A stretch of 64,000 bases of DNA, taken from assembly GCF_000018885.1 (NCBI RefSeq), contig NC_010168.1:744001-808000 (forward strand). Reading direction: 5' to 3'. Below, piece after piece: positions 37,057 to 46,612 of the stretch. A program made the translations under genes and the position numbers. This stretch comes from Renibacterium salmoninarum ATCC 33209 (GTDB taxonomy: Bacteria > Actinomycetota > Actinomycetes > Actinomycetales > Micrococcaceae). The notes under the pieces were generated by a model. That model made no database searches and was not told where the DNA came from. It saw only the letters and a program-made list of their open reading frames with translations. The stretch's first letter is position 1, and every line of letters starts with the position of its first letter.

Positions 37057-37128
37057 CGGATGCATTTTCAGCTTTAGGTTGGTCTTCTAACGTGTTGGTG
37101 GGCCAACCCAAAGCTGAAAATGCATCCG
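37057..37128. repeat. 26-bp palindrome after kdpE
   Basis: 37057-37082 pairs with 37103-37128 with one mismatch and a 20-base loop. The stem (GGATGCATTTTCAGCTTT) is not shared with the other palindromes in this window, but its form and place between genes are alike. It may end transcription for kdpE and the convergent regulator gene. Confidence 0.85.
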
Positions 37129-37166
37129 AAAGCCGATGCCTGCCTGGTTGCCAGTTTGCCTGGTTG

Positions 37167-38254
37167 CTAGCGGAGCAGCGCGTCGATAATATCGGAGCCT
37201 AACCGGGCAGTGACCAGCACATCAACCTGATATTTTACGTAACGGCCTTCCCGCTTTGTGAACACCAAACCGGCATCTTTCAGAACTGCCAATTGCCGGG
37301 AAACCTCCGGTGCACTGAGCCGCCAGGTTTCGGCCAGCTCAATGGTGGTTAGCGGACTGCGCAGTAAGCTGCGGATAAGGCGGAGCCGCACGGGGTGATC
37401 TAGGGCGTGGATTTTGTCTTGGAGCGAATCGAGACCTTTGGCGTTAGGACTTGCTAGCCCTTCTGCCGGGTATTGAATGACCGGCCGCCAACCGGGTGCG
37501 TGCACCACCAATAAATGCGGGTGTCCGAAGGCGCTAGGTAAAAATGTCACCCCTTTGCCGACCGCCGAAGTGCCTTTGTCTTGCAGCTTATCCACCACAA
37601 TGCGTTGGCCCGAACTGTCCAGTGTCACAGCGTCCGAAATAGCTCCGAGCGCACTAGATAGTCCGTTGTTGACCAGAAGATCATGCTTATGCCGAGCGTC
37701 TTGATGCAGGCTGCCCACCACTTGTTGCCAGGCATCGGCGAAAAAGACGCTTCGCAATCTTCCAGCAATTGACGCACCCAAGGCAGAACGGCTGCGGGGT
37801 TCGCGAGCACAAAATCGACAAATTCGAGTTGTCGCTGACCGCGAACGGTTGCCCGCTCCCGAGCGATCCTCCTGGCATTTTCATCTACCAGCGGCGACTT
37901 CAAGTTTTCTAGCAAGGGAACCACCCCGCTGCTGCTGGTGATCAGGGCCGCATTGACCCACGTTTCATCGCTCAAGCAGTCCAACGCATCGAGTTCATCA
38001 GCTAGCGATGCGCCGGGATTCGAGGGCAAGAGCATGTCCGCTCGCGACGTTCGCCATAAGAAATCGGCAGTCAGCATCCGATCCATCAGATCCGGTTCGA
38101 TCAGCTCAATGCTGCGCCGAATCCAATCCTGTTGCGGGGCATGGTGAGCCGGTTCTACTAACAAATGTAGGGCTGATCCGAGTTCGGCCAACGGTGAGGG
38201 GGCGAAGAGGAAGCCTTCATTGGCGACGCCGGCGACGTCGATGGTTACGCTCAT
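37167..38254 (-). pseudogene. ArsR-like HTH regulator with N-terminal DUF5937-like region, frameshifted
   Basis: The start is ATG 38254 (MSVTIDVAGVANEGFLF). The N-terminal frame runs to about residue 170 (LLEDCEASF), then the frame changes at the A5 run 37741-37745; one more base would give EASFFADAWQQVV. The C-terminal part ends in an ArsR-type winged helix (ALDHPVRLRLIRSLLRSPLTTIELAETWRLSAPEVSRQLAVLKDAGLV). The full protein would be about 362 residues. The downstream 204-codon frame keeps the DNA-binding domain and might be made alone. The DUF5937 label is by overall layout. Confidence 0.75.
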
Positions 38255-38373
38255 GTGATCATTCTGGTCCCGCTGCAACCGATAAGCACGTCAATTGACA
38301 ACTTTTGCTAATCCATGTGCTTTGTACTGCTGCCAACACGATGGTTGATCTCATGCAAACCTAAACCAGCCCC

Positions 38374-40670
38374 ATGGCACCAGTTTCCAAGCCAGAATCA
38401 GCCAAGTTGTCTCCGTTAGGGTTGCTGCGCGCGGCTGGCGCTACGCCGTCGCGATTTTGGGGTCCGCACTTGGCAGCGGTCTATTGCGACCATTCCTCTT
38501 GCTTTACGCGGCGGGCATCAGCCAACTGTCGATTGAAGTCGCCGGGCTGGCGCGATCTGCCGGCTTTATTGTGGGTCTTGCGGTTGTGCCGCGGGCTGGG
38601 CGCTGGGTGGACACCGGCGCTAGAACTCGGCCGATGATGGCGACCCTGCTCATTAGAGCGCTGGGCATGGCATCTTTGTTGCTCATCCCGGGCCCGGCTG
38701 GTTTTGTGATTACTTGTGTGTTGCAGGGCATTGGCAATCAAGCGGGTCCAGTGACACAGGGGGCCGTGGTGAGCAGCTTGAGCCGTGGTTTTGAACGGGA
38801 TGCGGTGCTCGCTTCGATTCGTTCATTGGGCAATGCTGGGCTAGGTGCTGGGGCCCTGCTCGCAACCGTGGCAGCGGCCGCTGGCGGACTGGGTATGCAG
38901 TGGCTCGCGGCGGCAACCGGAGTGGCGTATCTGATTTCGCTTTTGTTGATCTCGACCGTAGCAATCCCGGCCGTCGATCTGGCAGCCAGCTCGCGCCGTC
39001 GGCATTTGGGTCCTTTGGACGAGGCAGACAAGCCGGCAATGCGGCAATTAAACCTCCTGAATGTGGCAAATCTTCCCTACGCTTTGTGCTTCGACATCCT
39101 AGAGGTCGCGTTGCCAGCGATTTTGGTGACCCAATTACTTGCCTCGGCGTCCTGGGCGTCTGGGATTTTTGTGGGAAATACCGTGCTAGTGATTGTGCTG
39201 CAGCTGCCCGTAGTGATTTGGATGGCCAGGCGCCAACGAAAAACGGTTTTCGCCCTGGCTGGTTTGGTCTTGAGTGTTTCGTATCTGGGATTCTTTGCGG
39301 CCGGGTCATTGGGCGGAAATGCTGGCGCGGCCGGTTTGGCTGCGGTCTCTGTGCTCTACACCTTGGGTGAAATTATGTATACCGGGGTCAATTCCGCATT
39401 GGTTATTGACGTCGCTCCGCCGCACCTGCTGGGCCGAGCCTTGGCTCGCTGGCAGCTTTCGGCCGGCTTCGGCAAAGCCGTAGCGCCATTTATCATCACG
39501 GTATTAATTGGCATCGGAACGGGCTGGCTTTGGCTGGTTTTGATTGCCGGCACTCTTGTTGGTGCAGTGTTGATCTATTTCTTGGCACCGTGTGACGCGC
39601 AACTTCGCAGCGTGGGATTGGCAGTTCGCAGCAACGACACGTCTAACAACAAAGCGGCCGACCGGCTTCGCAAAGCGCTGCGGCAACGCGAGCGCGAAAT
39701 ACTGCTGGCGGATTACGGCGCTATGGGAATGATCTGCCATTGCCGCGATGTTGCAAAGGACAGCAGAACTTGGTACTCAGAAAGGCGGCCAGCAATGGAG
39801 AATATTGTGAACTACGACGTCGAGGTCTTGCGGTTGAATGCCTTTGCCGCAAGTGCTGGCGGAGGCAATCCTGCTGGAGTCGTCTTGGACGCAAGCCAGT
39901 TATCCGCTGATCAAATGCAGGCGATGGCAAAACAGCTCGGCTACGCAGAATCAGCATTCGTCACCCAGATACCTCAGCCACCAACGGAGCTCACACCAGG
40001 CAGTGTCGGCATCAGGTACTTCAGCCCCTACGCCGGGGTACCTTTTTGCGGGCATGCAACGGTGGCGACGGCGGTAGCGCTCGCCGAGCGGTACGGCGTC
40101 GGCAGCTATCTTTTTGACACCAAGTCGGGCGAGATCAAGTTGGAAACGTCGCAGCACGGTGACTCGATCACAGCGTCCTTCACCAGCGTTGAGCCTAAGG
40201 GGACGGAGATTTCCGCTGAAGTATTGGCAACGCTACTTGAGCTACTAGGGCTGACGGCTGCCGATCTGCGCGTAGACTATCCGCCTCGGATTGCCTACGC
40301 CGGGAACCCGCATCCAGTCCTGGTAATTTCGGAAGATCTAATCTTTGACAGTTTTGAATTTGATCCGGCATTGATTCGGCAGCTCATGGACCAGCAGGGT
40401 TGGCCAGGCACTATTACGGTGCTCCGTCTGCTCAACGCGCAGACGTTTGAAGCGCGAAATCTTTTCCCGGTGGGAGTGATCACGGAGGACCCAGCAACCG
40501 GCTCGGCGGCGGCATCGGTTGGTGCCTATCTGCGCGCCCTTGGCTTGGTGCAGACGCCCACGCAAGTACAAATCCAGCAGGGCAGACATGTTGGCAGGCC
40601 CAGTATTCTTGAAGTAGACATCCCAGAGCATGGTGGAATTACGGTCACTGGTTCGGCCACGCAGCTCTAG
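38374..40670 (+). CDS. MFS transporter fused in frame to PhzF-type enzyme
   Basis: From TTG 38457 to 40670 one frame of 737 codons encodes a 12-helix MFS exporter (GSGLLRPFLLLYAAG to LVGAVLIYFLAP, about residues 5-375), a linker of some 70 residues, then a whole PhzF domain. The natural 5' end is probably at ATG 38374 in another frame (MAPVSKPESAKLSPLG), with a one-base loss near 38432-38438 joining LLRAAG to WRYAVAILGSALG. So the transporter part may be a pseudogene. No stop codon closes it before the PhzF part; loss of the stop is likely, since PhzF has its own start and ribosome site. Confidence 0.6.
39807..40670 (+). CDS. PhzF family isomerase/epimerase
   Basis: If started at GTG 39807, which has GGAG at 39797-39800, the protein has 287 residues (NYDVEVLRLNAFAA...); ATG 39795 is an alternative. 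Family motifs are GGNPAGVVLDA, the active-site Glu in YAESAFV, YAGVPFCGHATVATA and EDPATGSAAASVGAYL. PhzF-like enzymes isomerise or epimerise small acids; only a few are in phenazine synthesis and no phenazine genes are near. The same frame is open upstream into the MFS gene. Confidence 0.8.
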   Translation: MNYDVEVLRLNAFAASAGGGNPAGVVLDASQLSADQMQAMAKQLGYAESAFVTQIPQPPTELTPGSVGIRYFSPYAGVPFCGHATVATAVALAERYGVGSYLFDTKSGEIKLETSQHGDSITASFTSVEPKGTEISAEVLATLLELLGLTAADLRVDYPPRIAYAGNPHPVLVISEDLIFDSFEFDPALIRQLMDQQGWPGTITVLRLLNAQTFEARNLFPVGVITEDPATGSAAASVGAYLRALGLVQTPTQVQIQQGRHVGRPSILEVDIPEHGGITVTGSATQL

Positions 40671-40769
40671 CCGAAGTCGGTTCCAAGGTCTACGCTCTAG
40701 ACCGTTCAGGCTTTTACATGGCTCGGAAAGTACTAGGCGGAAAGTAAACAGTCCGGGAAGTAGGCAAAA

Positions 40770-41883
40770 ATGTCCGATTTTGACGCCGTCTGGAACTCGA
40801 TTGACAGCGCGGTGGCTGCTGGTCATATGCCTGGCGCGGTAGCTGGCGTTCGCCGCAATGGGGTGACTGAATTCCACGCCGCCGGGTTCAAGGCCTTTGG
40901 ATCCGACGAGCCAATGCAGGAAAACACGCAGTTCCGCATTGCCTCCTTGAGCAAGCTAATTGCCGGCGCATTGGGCGCACTGGTGTTGGATGAAGGCTTG
41001 ATAGCTCTTGACGATCCGGTGTCAAAATGGTTGCCAGAATTCTCCGAACCACGAGTCCTCATTGACCCGGCAGGGCCGTTAGACAGCACCGTGCCAGCGG
41101 TTCGGCCAATCACGGTGCAACAGCTTTTCACCTTCACCATGGGCATCGGCGTGATTTTCGAGCCGACGCCGTTGAGCGAGGCAGTGCGGAGCGCAGGAAT
41201 CGGTGCCAGCATCTTTCCGCCCGATATGACCGGGGATGAGTATCTGGCGAAGTTGTCCGCGTTGCCGTTGGCGCATCAACCAGGTGAGCGTTGGATGTAC
41301 AACACCAGCGGTGATGTTTTTTCAGCGTTGGTGGCTAGGGCTGCGAAAAAGTCGCTGGGGGAGTTGCTGCGCGAGAAGATCACCGGACCGCTAGAGATGA
41401 ATTCGACTGGTTTTTCGGCAATGCGGCTGACCTTGCCACCCAGTACTACCCTGACGCAGATGGCCTGACCGCTGTTGATCAGCCGGACGGCCGATTCAGT
41501 AAACAACCAAAATTTGAGACTTTGGCCGGGGGTTGGTCTCCACGGTCCCGGACTATTTCGCTTTCCTGACCGCTTTGGCTTACGGTAGTCTGCTGCCGGA
41601 GGCGCTGAAGAGCCAAATGCTCTCGGATCAGTTGAAACCCGAGCAGCGTGCAGGCGCGTTCCCGATCCTTGATTCTGCGGAAAGTTGGGGTTGGCAAATT
41701 GGTGTCAATATTGCGCCGGGGCAGCATTCCATGTCGGTTGGTAGCTATGGCTGGACGGGCGGTAGTGGTTGTAGCGCAGCGGTCGACCCAGCACGTGAGT
41801 TGATCGGAGTCGTGATGAGCCAGCGGGCGATGGCCACCCCAGTAGATAACTACGACTACTTTTGGGCTCCGCTGGCGGAGTGA
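40770..41883 (+). pseudogene. serine hydrolase (beta-lactamase/DD-peptidase fold), two frameshifts
   Basis: Three frames combine to a protein of about 371 residues. Frame 1 from ATG 40770 has the nucleophile motif SLSK (FRIASLSKLIAGALGA) and the second motif YNTSG (WMYNTSGDVFSAL). It breaks near 41420-41427; frame 2 reads NAADLATQYYPDADGL to FETLAGG. It breaks again at the G5 run near 41526-41531; frame 3 begins LVSTVPDYFAFL and holds the third motif WTGGSG. Both breaks look like single-base losses. It would be an esterase or peptidase of the class C beta-lactamase fold. Confidence 0.82.
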
Positions 41884-41916
41884 TTGGCAGAATAACCTTC
41901 GGGATAACGGACAGAC

Positions 41917-42882
41917 TCAGGCAAAGCGAGCTAAAAACCCTTGCACCATGGGCATGAATCCGGGTGCCAATTGTGAGCTTCTGGACACTCCGGGCTTCAG
42001 TTCATCCAGGTACAGACCGTGATCGGCGCCAGGAAAAACGGCTAAGCCATGCGGATTTCCTGCAAGCGGATTCAGCAGCTGAGAAAACGCGACCACGCTT
42101 TGCGGAATGGGAACTAGCTTGTCGTCCGCGCCGAAGGTCGCAAGCACCGGGCAGTGGACCTTTGGTAACACCGCTTCCGGATCGAAACCTAAGTTTCGGG
42201 CCAGAAAGCTAAGCATTTCGACGTCGTCGAAGTATCGGGTTGTGAGCTGGTACCCAGGCTGGTCGATGAATTTGCGTTGCAGATCTAAGACCTGTTCGGC
42301 TGATTTATTGGCTAGCAGGAGTTGCGTACGTTCGTCGAGCCAGCTGAGGCCGGCGGCGATATCGGCAGCGTTTAGCTCGCTCGAGCGCAGGTCAGTTTCG
42401 ATCCGGTACCGCTCTTGTTCGGCAGGGCTCACGCCGGGGCCCGAGACTGAGATCAGGAAGTCGACGTCGTCGCTCATGGCAGCGGCCAATAAGCTGATCC
42501 AGCCACCCTGGCTCACACCATAGAAACCTGTTTGACTGCCGTCCAGCAACGGATGCGCCTTGAGCGCTTTCAGTGCGGCTAGCGATTCTTCAGCGCCGTC
42601 GGGGAACGTTTGCAGCCGCCAGTCTCCGGGGGATTTGCCGCATCCGGGTTTATCCATGCTGAGCACAACGGCGCTAGCAGCCGCGAGCCGCTGCGGAGCC
42701 TCACCCCAACCGTCTGCGGTACCCTCGCCCGAGCCATCAACCAATACCAACCAGGGGAGCGGTCCGGGCAAGTCAGGGGTGTGGATCAAGGCATTCAGGG
42801 TGCCAGAGGCAGTGTTGACACTGAACTCTTCCACGGTGACGGGTTGCATAAATTGCAGCCTAATGGACATCTCGCAAGACAT
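41917..42882 (-). CDS. alpha/beta hydrolase
   Basis: 321 residues from ATG 42882; later in-frame ATGs at 42870 and 42849 are possible and none has a clear ribosome site. The fold is visible: oxyanion region LVLVDGSGEGTADGWG, nucleophile elbow GVSQGGW (Ser in GFYGVSQGGWISLLAAA), late Asp in FGADDKLVP and His in FPGADHGLYLDE. It resembles acyl-peptidase/dienelactone-type hydrolases. Substrate unknown. Confidence 0.78.
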   Translation of the reverse strand: MSCEMSIRLQFMQPVTVEEFSVNTASGTLNALIHTPDLPGPLPWLVLVDGSGEGTADGWGEAPQRLAAASAVVLSMDKPGCGKSPGDWRLQTFPDGAEESLAALKALKAHPLLDGSQTGFYGVSQGGWISLLAAAMSDDVDFLISVSGPGVSPAEQERYRIETDLRSSELNAADIAAGLSWLDERTQLLLANKSAEQVLDLQRKFIDQPGYQLTTRYFDDVEMLSFLARNLGFDPEAVLPKVHCPVLATFGADDKLVPIPQSVVAFSQLLNPLAGNPHGLAVFPGADHGLYLDELKPGVSRSSQLAPGFMPMVQGFLARFA

Positions 42883-42915
42883 GGCCGGGAGTTGGTCCCG
42901 CTGAGCGCGCCTATT

Positions 42916-43098
42916 CAGTGGGATAAACCCGTTTGTCCCACTGGGAGTCCCAACTTAGTGGGACCCACTGCTCGAGGCAGCTCGACGACGGCGGGGATGG
43001 TCGAGGCGGTATTGGCGGAGCCAGACCTCGACTTTGCCGTGGGTCTTGAGCCATACTTCGACAAGGTGTTTCGCGTGAAAATTAGTGGTGTGCGCCAT
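42916..43098 (-). other. tandem stem-loops and a 47-codon ORF of unknown status
   Basis: Two hairpins sit side by side: CAGTGGGATAAAC (42916-42928) pairs with 42931-42943, and GTCCCA (42947-42952) with TGGGAC (42959-42964). On the minus strand a 47-codon ORF (ATG 43098 to TAA 42955, MAHTTNFHAKHLVEVWLK...) ends inside them. The ORF has no good ribosome site and I do not recognise it. It may be a remnant of a longer gene or chance. Confidence 0.35.
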
Positions 43099-43145
43099 CT
43101 CACCTGGTCAGCTTCACCAGATTGTGCTGCCAGGTGCGGCTGATA

Positions 43146-43338
43146 CCTTACAATTGAATAGACACCTTCTTACGGAATCCCTTATTCTTATCAGTTTCTT
43201 CCTGCCCAATTCTTGAGGCAGGAGTGTTCGTGTTGGGCCCCGCTTCATGCGGGCTTGTGCCTAGGGATAGCCGTGAGGTGAATGACTGGAAGCGTGACAC
43301 AACGCTGTCCGGCCCTAGTGCAAATGAGGAATATCCCC
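43146..43338 (+). promoter_or_regulatory. deaD: long 5' leader region of the DEAD-box helicase gene
   Basis: About 190 bases without a convincing gene precede the helicase. They contain small hairpins (CCTGCC/GGCAGG near 43202-43224 and a CCCGC/GCGGG pair near 43240-43255). Cold-induced helicase mRNAs often have long leaders, so this may be regulatory; this is inference. Confidence 0.4.
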
Positions 43339-45240
43339 ATGTCCGAAAACACCCAAAATAGCTCTGCAGAAATTGAAAACTCGGCACCGGCTGAGACCGA
43401 AGAACAAGATGTACTCTTCACCGACTTTGGCCTTGATGGCCGAGTGCTTGCTGCTCTGAAAGATGTTGGCTACGAGAAGCCGTCCCCGATCCAGGCCGCA
43501 ACCATTCCGGTGCTGTTGGAAGGGCGCGACGTCGTCGGCCTGGCTCAGACCGGTACCGGTAAGACCGCGGCCTTCGCGCTGCCGGCGCTATCGCGGATGG
43601 CAAACCTTCCGGCCACCAAAGACACTCAGATCCTGGTGCTCGCACCGACCCGCGAACTCGCGCTGCAGGTTGCCGAAGCATTTTCTTCCTACGCCGCGCA
43701 CATGGACAACTTCAGTGTGCTGCCCGTCTACGGTGGCTCGGCTTATGGCCCGCAGCTGGCCGGTTTGCGCCGTGGTGCGCAGGTCGTGGTGGGAACCCCT
43801 GGTCGCGTTATCGACCACCTTTCCAAGGGTTCGTTGGACTTGTCCAACCTGCAGTACTTGGTCTTGGATGAAGCCGATGAGATGTTGCGGATGGGCTTCG
43901 CTGACGACGTCGAGCAGATCCTGGCTGAGACGCCGGAGGACAAGCAAGTTGCGCTGTTCTCCGCGACTATGCCGGGCCAGATCCGCCGAATCGCCAAGAA
44001 ATACTTGAACAACCCGGCCGAAATCTCGGTCAAAGCGAAGACCACCACTGGCGAAAACACTCGTCAGCGTTACCTTCAGGTGATGGGCCCGCACAAGCTC
44101 GACGCGATGACCCGGATTCTTGAAGTTGAAGACTACGACGGCGTTATCGCCTTCGTGCGCACCAAAATGGCAACCGAAGAGCTTGCCGATAAGTTGAAGT
44201 CACGCGGCTACCGTGCGGCAGCAATCAACGGTGACATCCCGCAGCAACAGCGCGAGCGCACCGTTGAGGCACTTCGTTCAGGCAGCATTGACGTGCTGGT
44301 TGCTACTGACGTTGCCGCTCGTGGTTTGGACGTTGAGCGCATCAGCTTGGTAGTCAACTACGACATTCCGCATGATACGGAGTCCTACGTGCACCGTATT
44401 GGCCGTACCGGCCGTGCTGGCCGTTCAGGCGACGCAATCCTGTTCATGACCCCGCGGGAGAAGTACTTGCTGCGCGCGATTGAGAAGGCTACTCGTCAGC
44501 CGGTTGAGCAGATGCACTTGCCTAGTGCGGACACCATTAACAACCTGCGTTTGAGCAAGTTTGCCGATCAAATCACTGAGACCTTGGGTTCACAAGAACT
44601 TTCAGTTTTCCGTGAATTGATCAGCACCTATGAGCAAGAGCACGACGTTACGGCGGCAGAGATTGCTGCTGCGCTGGCCTACATGGCGCAGGGTGGCGAA
44701 TCCTTGTTGGTCAAGGATCTGCCTGCGGCGCCGGAATACCAGAAGCGTGAACGCGCTAAGGACGGCTTCGGCTCGCGTGGTCCGACCCGCACCCTCACTG
44801 AAGGCAACGCGACCTACCGGATCGCCGTCGGCCGTCGTCAGCGGGTTATGCCCGGCTCGATCGTTGGCGCTATTGCCAACGAAGGTGGCTTGTCCTCTTC
44901 GCAGATCGGCGGCATCGATATACGTGCCGACCACACTCTGGTTGAACTGCCGGCTGAGCTGAGCAAGGATCAGTGGCGTGCACTGTCCAAGACTCGGATT
45001 GGCGGCGAGCTGATTCGTTTGGAGTTGGATTCCGGCCGCAAGCCGCGTTCCGAGCGTGAAGGCGAAGGCTTCAGCGGCGGTGGTGGCGGTGGCTACAAGG
45101 GCAAGCGTGAAGGTGGCGAGCGTAGCTTTGGTGCGTGTTCCACTGGCGGTGGCCACACCGGTCACGGCGCAGGGGACCGCAAGCCTCGCCATGGCAAGAC
45201 CGACGGCGGTAAAGATTTCAACCGCAAGGGCAAGTGGTAA
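43339..45240 (+). CDS. deaD: DEAD-box ATP-dependent RNA helicase
   Basis: 633 residues from ATG 43339 after GAGGA. All core motifs are present: Q motif FTDFGLDGRVLAALKDVGYEKPSPIQ, motif I AQTGTGKTAAF, PTRELALQV, DEAD (VLDEADEMLRMGF), SAT, and in the second lobe VATDVAARGLD and HRIGRTGRAG. A C-terminal DbpA-like RNA-binding domain (YRIAVGRRQRVMPGSIVGAIANEGG) and a Gly/Lys/Arg-rich tail follow. It probably unwinds RNA in ribosome assembly and mRNA turnover, especially in the cold. An acidic N-terminal tail of about 25 residues comes first. Confidence 0.95.
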   Translation: MSENTQNSSAEIENSAPAETEEQDVLFTDFGLDGRVLAALKDVGYEKPSPIQAATIPVLLEGRDVVGLAQTGTGKTAAFALPALSRMANLPATKDTQILVLAPTRELALQVAEAFSSYAAHMDNFSVLPVYGGSAYGPQLAGLRRGAQVVVGTPGRVIDHLSKGSLDLSNLQYLVLDEADEMLRMGFADDVEQILAETPEDKQVALFSATMPGQIRRIAKKYLNNPAEISVKAKTTTGENTRQRYLQVMGPHKLDAMTRILEVEDYDGVIAFVRTKMATEELADKLKSRGYRAAAINGDIPQQQRERTVEALRSGSIDVLVATDVAARGLDVERISLVVNYDIPHDTESYVHRIGRTGRAGRSGDAILFMTPREKYLLRAIEKATRQPVEQMHLPSADTINNLRLSKFADQITETLGSQELSVFRELISTYEQEHDVTAAEIAAALAYMAQGGESLLVKDLPAAPEYQKRERAKDGFGSRGPTRTLTEGNATYRIAVGRRQRVMPGSIVGAIANEGGLSSSQIGGIDIRADHTLVELPAELSKDQWRALSKTRIGGELIRLELDSGRKPRSEREGEGFSGGGGGGYKGKREGGERSFGACSTGGGHTGHGAGDRKPRHGKTDGGKDFNRKGKW

Positions 45241-45254
45241 TTAGCATTTGATGG

Positions 45255-45304
45255 AAGGCCGGTTGTTTCGACGATTTCGTTGAAACAACCGGCCTTTCGT
45301 TTTT
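45255..45304 (+). terminator. strong intrinsic terminator after deaD
   Basis: A 15-bp perfect stem (AAGGCCGGTTGTTTC at 45255-45269 with 45282-45296) is followed by tcgttttt. Confidence 0.9.
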
Positions 45305-45515
45305 GCGCTTCGGGCCCAAACCGTGAACTCGATCTGAACGCTTCATTAACGTTGGCGGGATGTTCCCGGTGAAAATCCATTTGTATGACGAAATCTCTTG
45401 GAACTCGCAATTTTGGCCCATAGCATCGGGTTGTCATGCGGACTGTATGACGTAACAAGTTCGACGACGACGAAGCTTTAGTTCGTCGAGCTCAGACGGT
45501 TGGAAAGTATTTCTT

Positions 45516-45917
45516 ATGGGACTTTTCGATGACATCAAGAAGAATGTCGAAGATGTAGCCAAGAATGTGGGCGATGCAGTGGGGGACGTGTTCAACCCGA
45601 ACCACGACCAGAACCAGTCCGAGCAGGCTCCGGCCGAGCAGGAATCCCCGGCAGCAGCCAACGACGACGTCGCTGCTGAGCCGGTTGCTGTAGACGCTCC
45701 GGTTGAGGTCGCACCCGTGGCTGAAGAAGTTGCACCGGTTGAAGCCTCTCCGGTCACTGAAGAGGCTCCTGTGGCCCGTCAGGTGACTGTTGCTGAAGGA
45801 GATAGCCTTTCCGCTATCGCTGAAGCTAACGGCGTGGACCTGCAGGCTCTGATCAGCACCAACGGCATCGAGAACCCGGACCTGATTTTCCCGGGCCAGG
45901 TTTTGACGCTTCCGTAG
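45516..45917 (+). CDS. small acidic LysM-domain protein
   Basis: 133 residues from ATG 45516 (GLFDDIKKNVEDVAKN...). The N-terminal 30 residues look like an amphipathic helix, the middle (about 35-85) is a low-complexity Ala/Pro/Val/Glu stretch, and the C-terminus is one LysM motif (VTVAEGDSLSAIAEANGVDLQALISTNGIENPDLIFPGQVLTLP). There is no signal peptide, which is odd for a peptidoglycan-binding domain; it may act in the cytoplasm like other LysM proteins such as BON-LysM types. The 45305-45515 spacer shows no other gene. Confidence 0.8.
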   Translation: MGLFDDIKKNVEDVAKNVGDAVGDVFNPNHDQNQSEQAPAEQESPAAANDDVAAEPVAVDAPVEVAPVAEEVAPVEASPVTEEAPVARQVTVAEGDSLSAIAEANGVDLQALISTNGIENPDLIFPGQVLTLP

Positions 45918-45932
45918 GTTTTTCGCGCAAAT

Positions 45933-46003
45933 AGCAACGCAGGATTCCTCGCCAAAAGGCCCGTTCAAGGGGCTAGTAGATGGCGTGGGGATCCTGCGTT
46001 GCT
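45933..46003 (+). terminator. terminator after the LysM gene
   Basis: AGCAACGCAGGAT (45933-45945) is perfectly complementary to 45991-46003, with a 45-base loop, 16 bases after the stop codon. Confidence 0.6.
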
Positions 46004-46083
46004 GCTTGTGGAATCGCTTTTCTGGAAGTAGCATTTGGCCGATTTCCCCCAGGCGAAATCCACTGGTAAAGTATTCATCTGTT

Positions 46084-46155
46084 GCCCCCCTAGCTCAGTG
46101 GTAGAGCGCGTTCTTGGTAAGAACGAGGTCACCGGATCGATTCCGGTGGGGGGCT
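46084..46155 (+). tRNA. tRNA-Thr (GGT)
   Basis: Acceptor stem GCCCCCC/GGGGGGC, D arm GCTCAGTGGTAGAGC, anticodon stem CGTTC/GAACG with loop TTGGTAA (anticodon GGT), variable AGGTC, T arm ACCGG-ATCGATT-CCGGT. No CCA is encoded. It is followed 65 bases later by tRNA-Met. Confidence 0.95.
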
Positions 46156-46220
46156 CGCAATGGGTAGGCTCGTGTCAAGACGGTTTTTGACCGGCGAAGA
46201 CACGGGCCAATCCCATTTAT

Positions 46221-46294
46221 GGCGGTGTAGCTCAGTTGGTTAGAGCGCACGACTCATAATCGTGAGGTCGGGAGATCGAGTCTCCCCACCGCTA
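46221..46294 (+). tRNA. tRNA-Met (CAT)
   Basis: Acceptor GGCGGTG pairs with CACCGCT (outer G-T pair), D arm GCTCAGTTGGTTAGAGC, anticodon stem CACGA/TCGTG with loop CTCATAA (anticodon CAT), T arm with GGAGATCGAGTCTCC. The paired first base suggests the elongator type. Confidence 0.93.
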
Positions 46295-46307
46295 CCGACG
46301 GAAATCC

Positions 46308-46347
46308 GCGCAGTTCCTGGTTTTGGCCCGGAACTGCGCCGATTTTT
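46308..46347 (+). terminator. terminator after the tRNA pair
   Basis: GCGCAGTTCC (46308-46317) is perfectly complementary to 46330-46339 and is followed by cgatttttt. Confidence 0.88.
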
Positions 46348-46424
46348 TATGCCCGAACGGGCCTGAACCGTTCAAAAATTCGCCGTCACAACCCACCACA
46401 GCCGGAGCAAGATAACCTGGAAAT

Positions 46425-46572
46425 ATGAAGATCTATTGGAACGATCCAAGACGGCGACGGCGTTACCAGCACAATCGAGCTAGAGCGCGATAAGTACGAC
46501 GAGCGGGCATTATCCGATTTACGCGCCGCAGTACCGCCAAACTCCACGCTGGTCCGCGTCGATAAAAACTAG
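46425..46572 (+). pseudogene. small hypothetical protein, frameshifted
   Basis: From ATG 46425 the frame reads MKIY and then fails; dropping one T of the TT at about 46436 gives an open frame of about 48 codons (GTIQDGDGVTSTIELERDKY ... STLVRVDKN) to TAG 46572. The restored peptide has an even, protein-like composition with alternating beta-type residues. I cannot name the family. It may equally be chance, as no strong ribosome site is present. Confidence 0.4.
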
Positions 46573-46612
46573 TTGATGATTCAGCTTGTATAACTCAGCT
46601 GGTTCATACGCC

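Noticed and set aside
46084..46294. tRNA pair as an integration site of a mobile element
   Set aside because: No integrase gene and no repeated tRNA 3' end was seen nearby.
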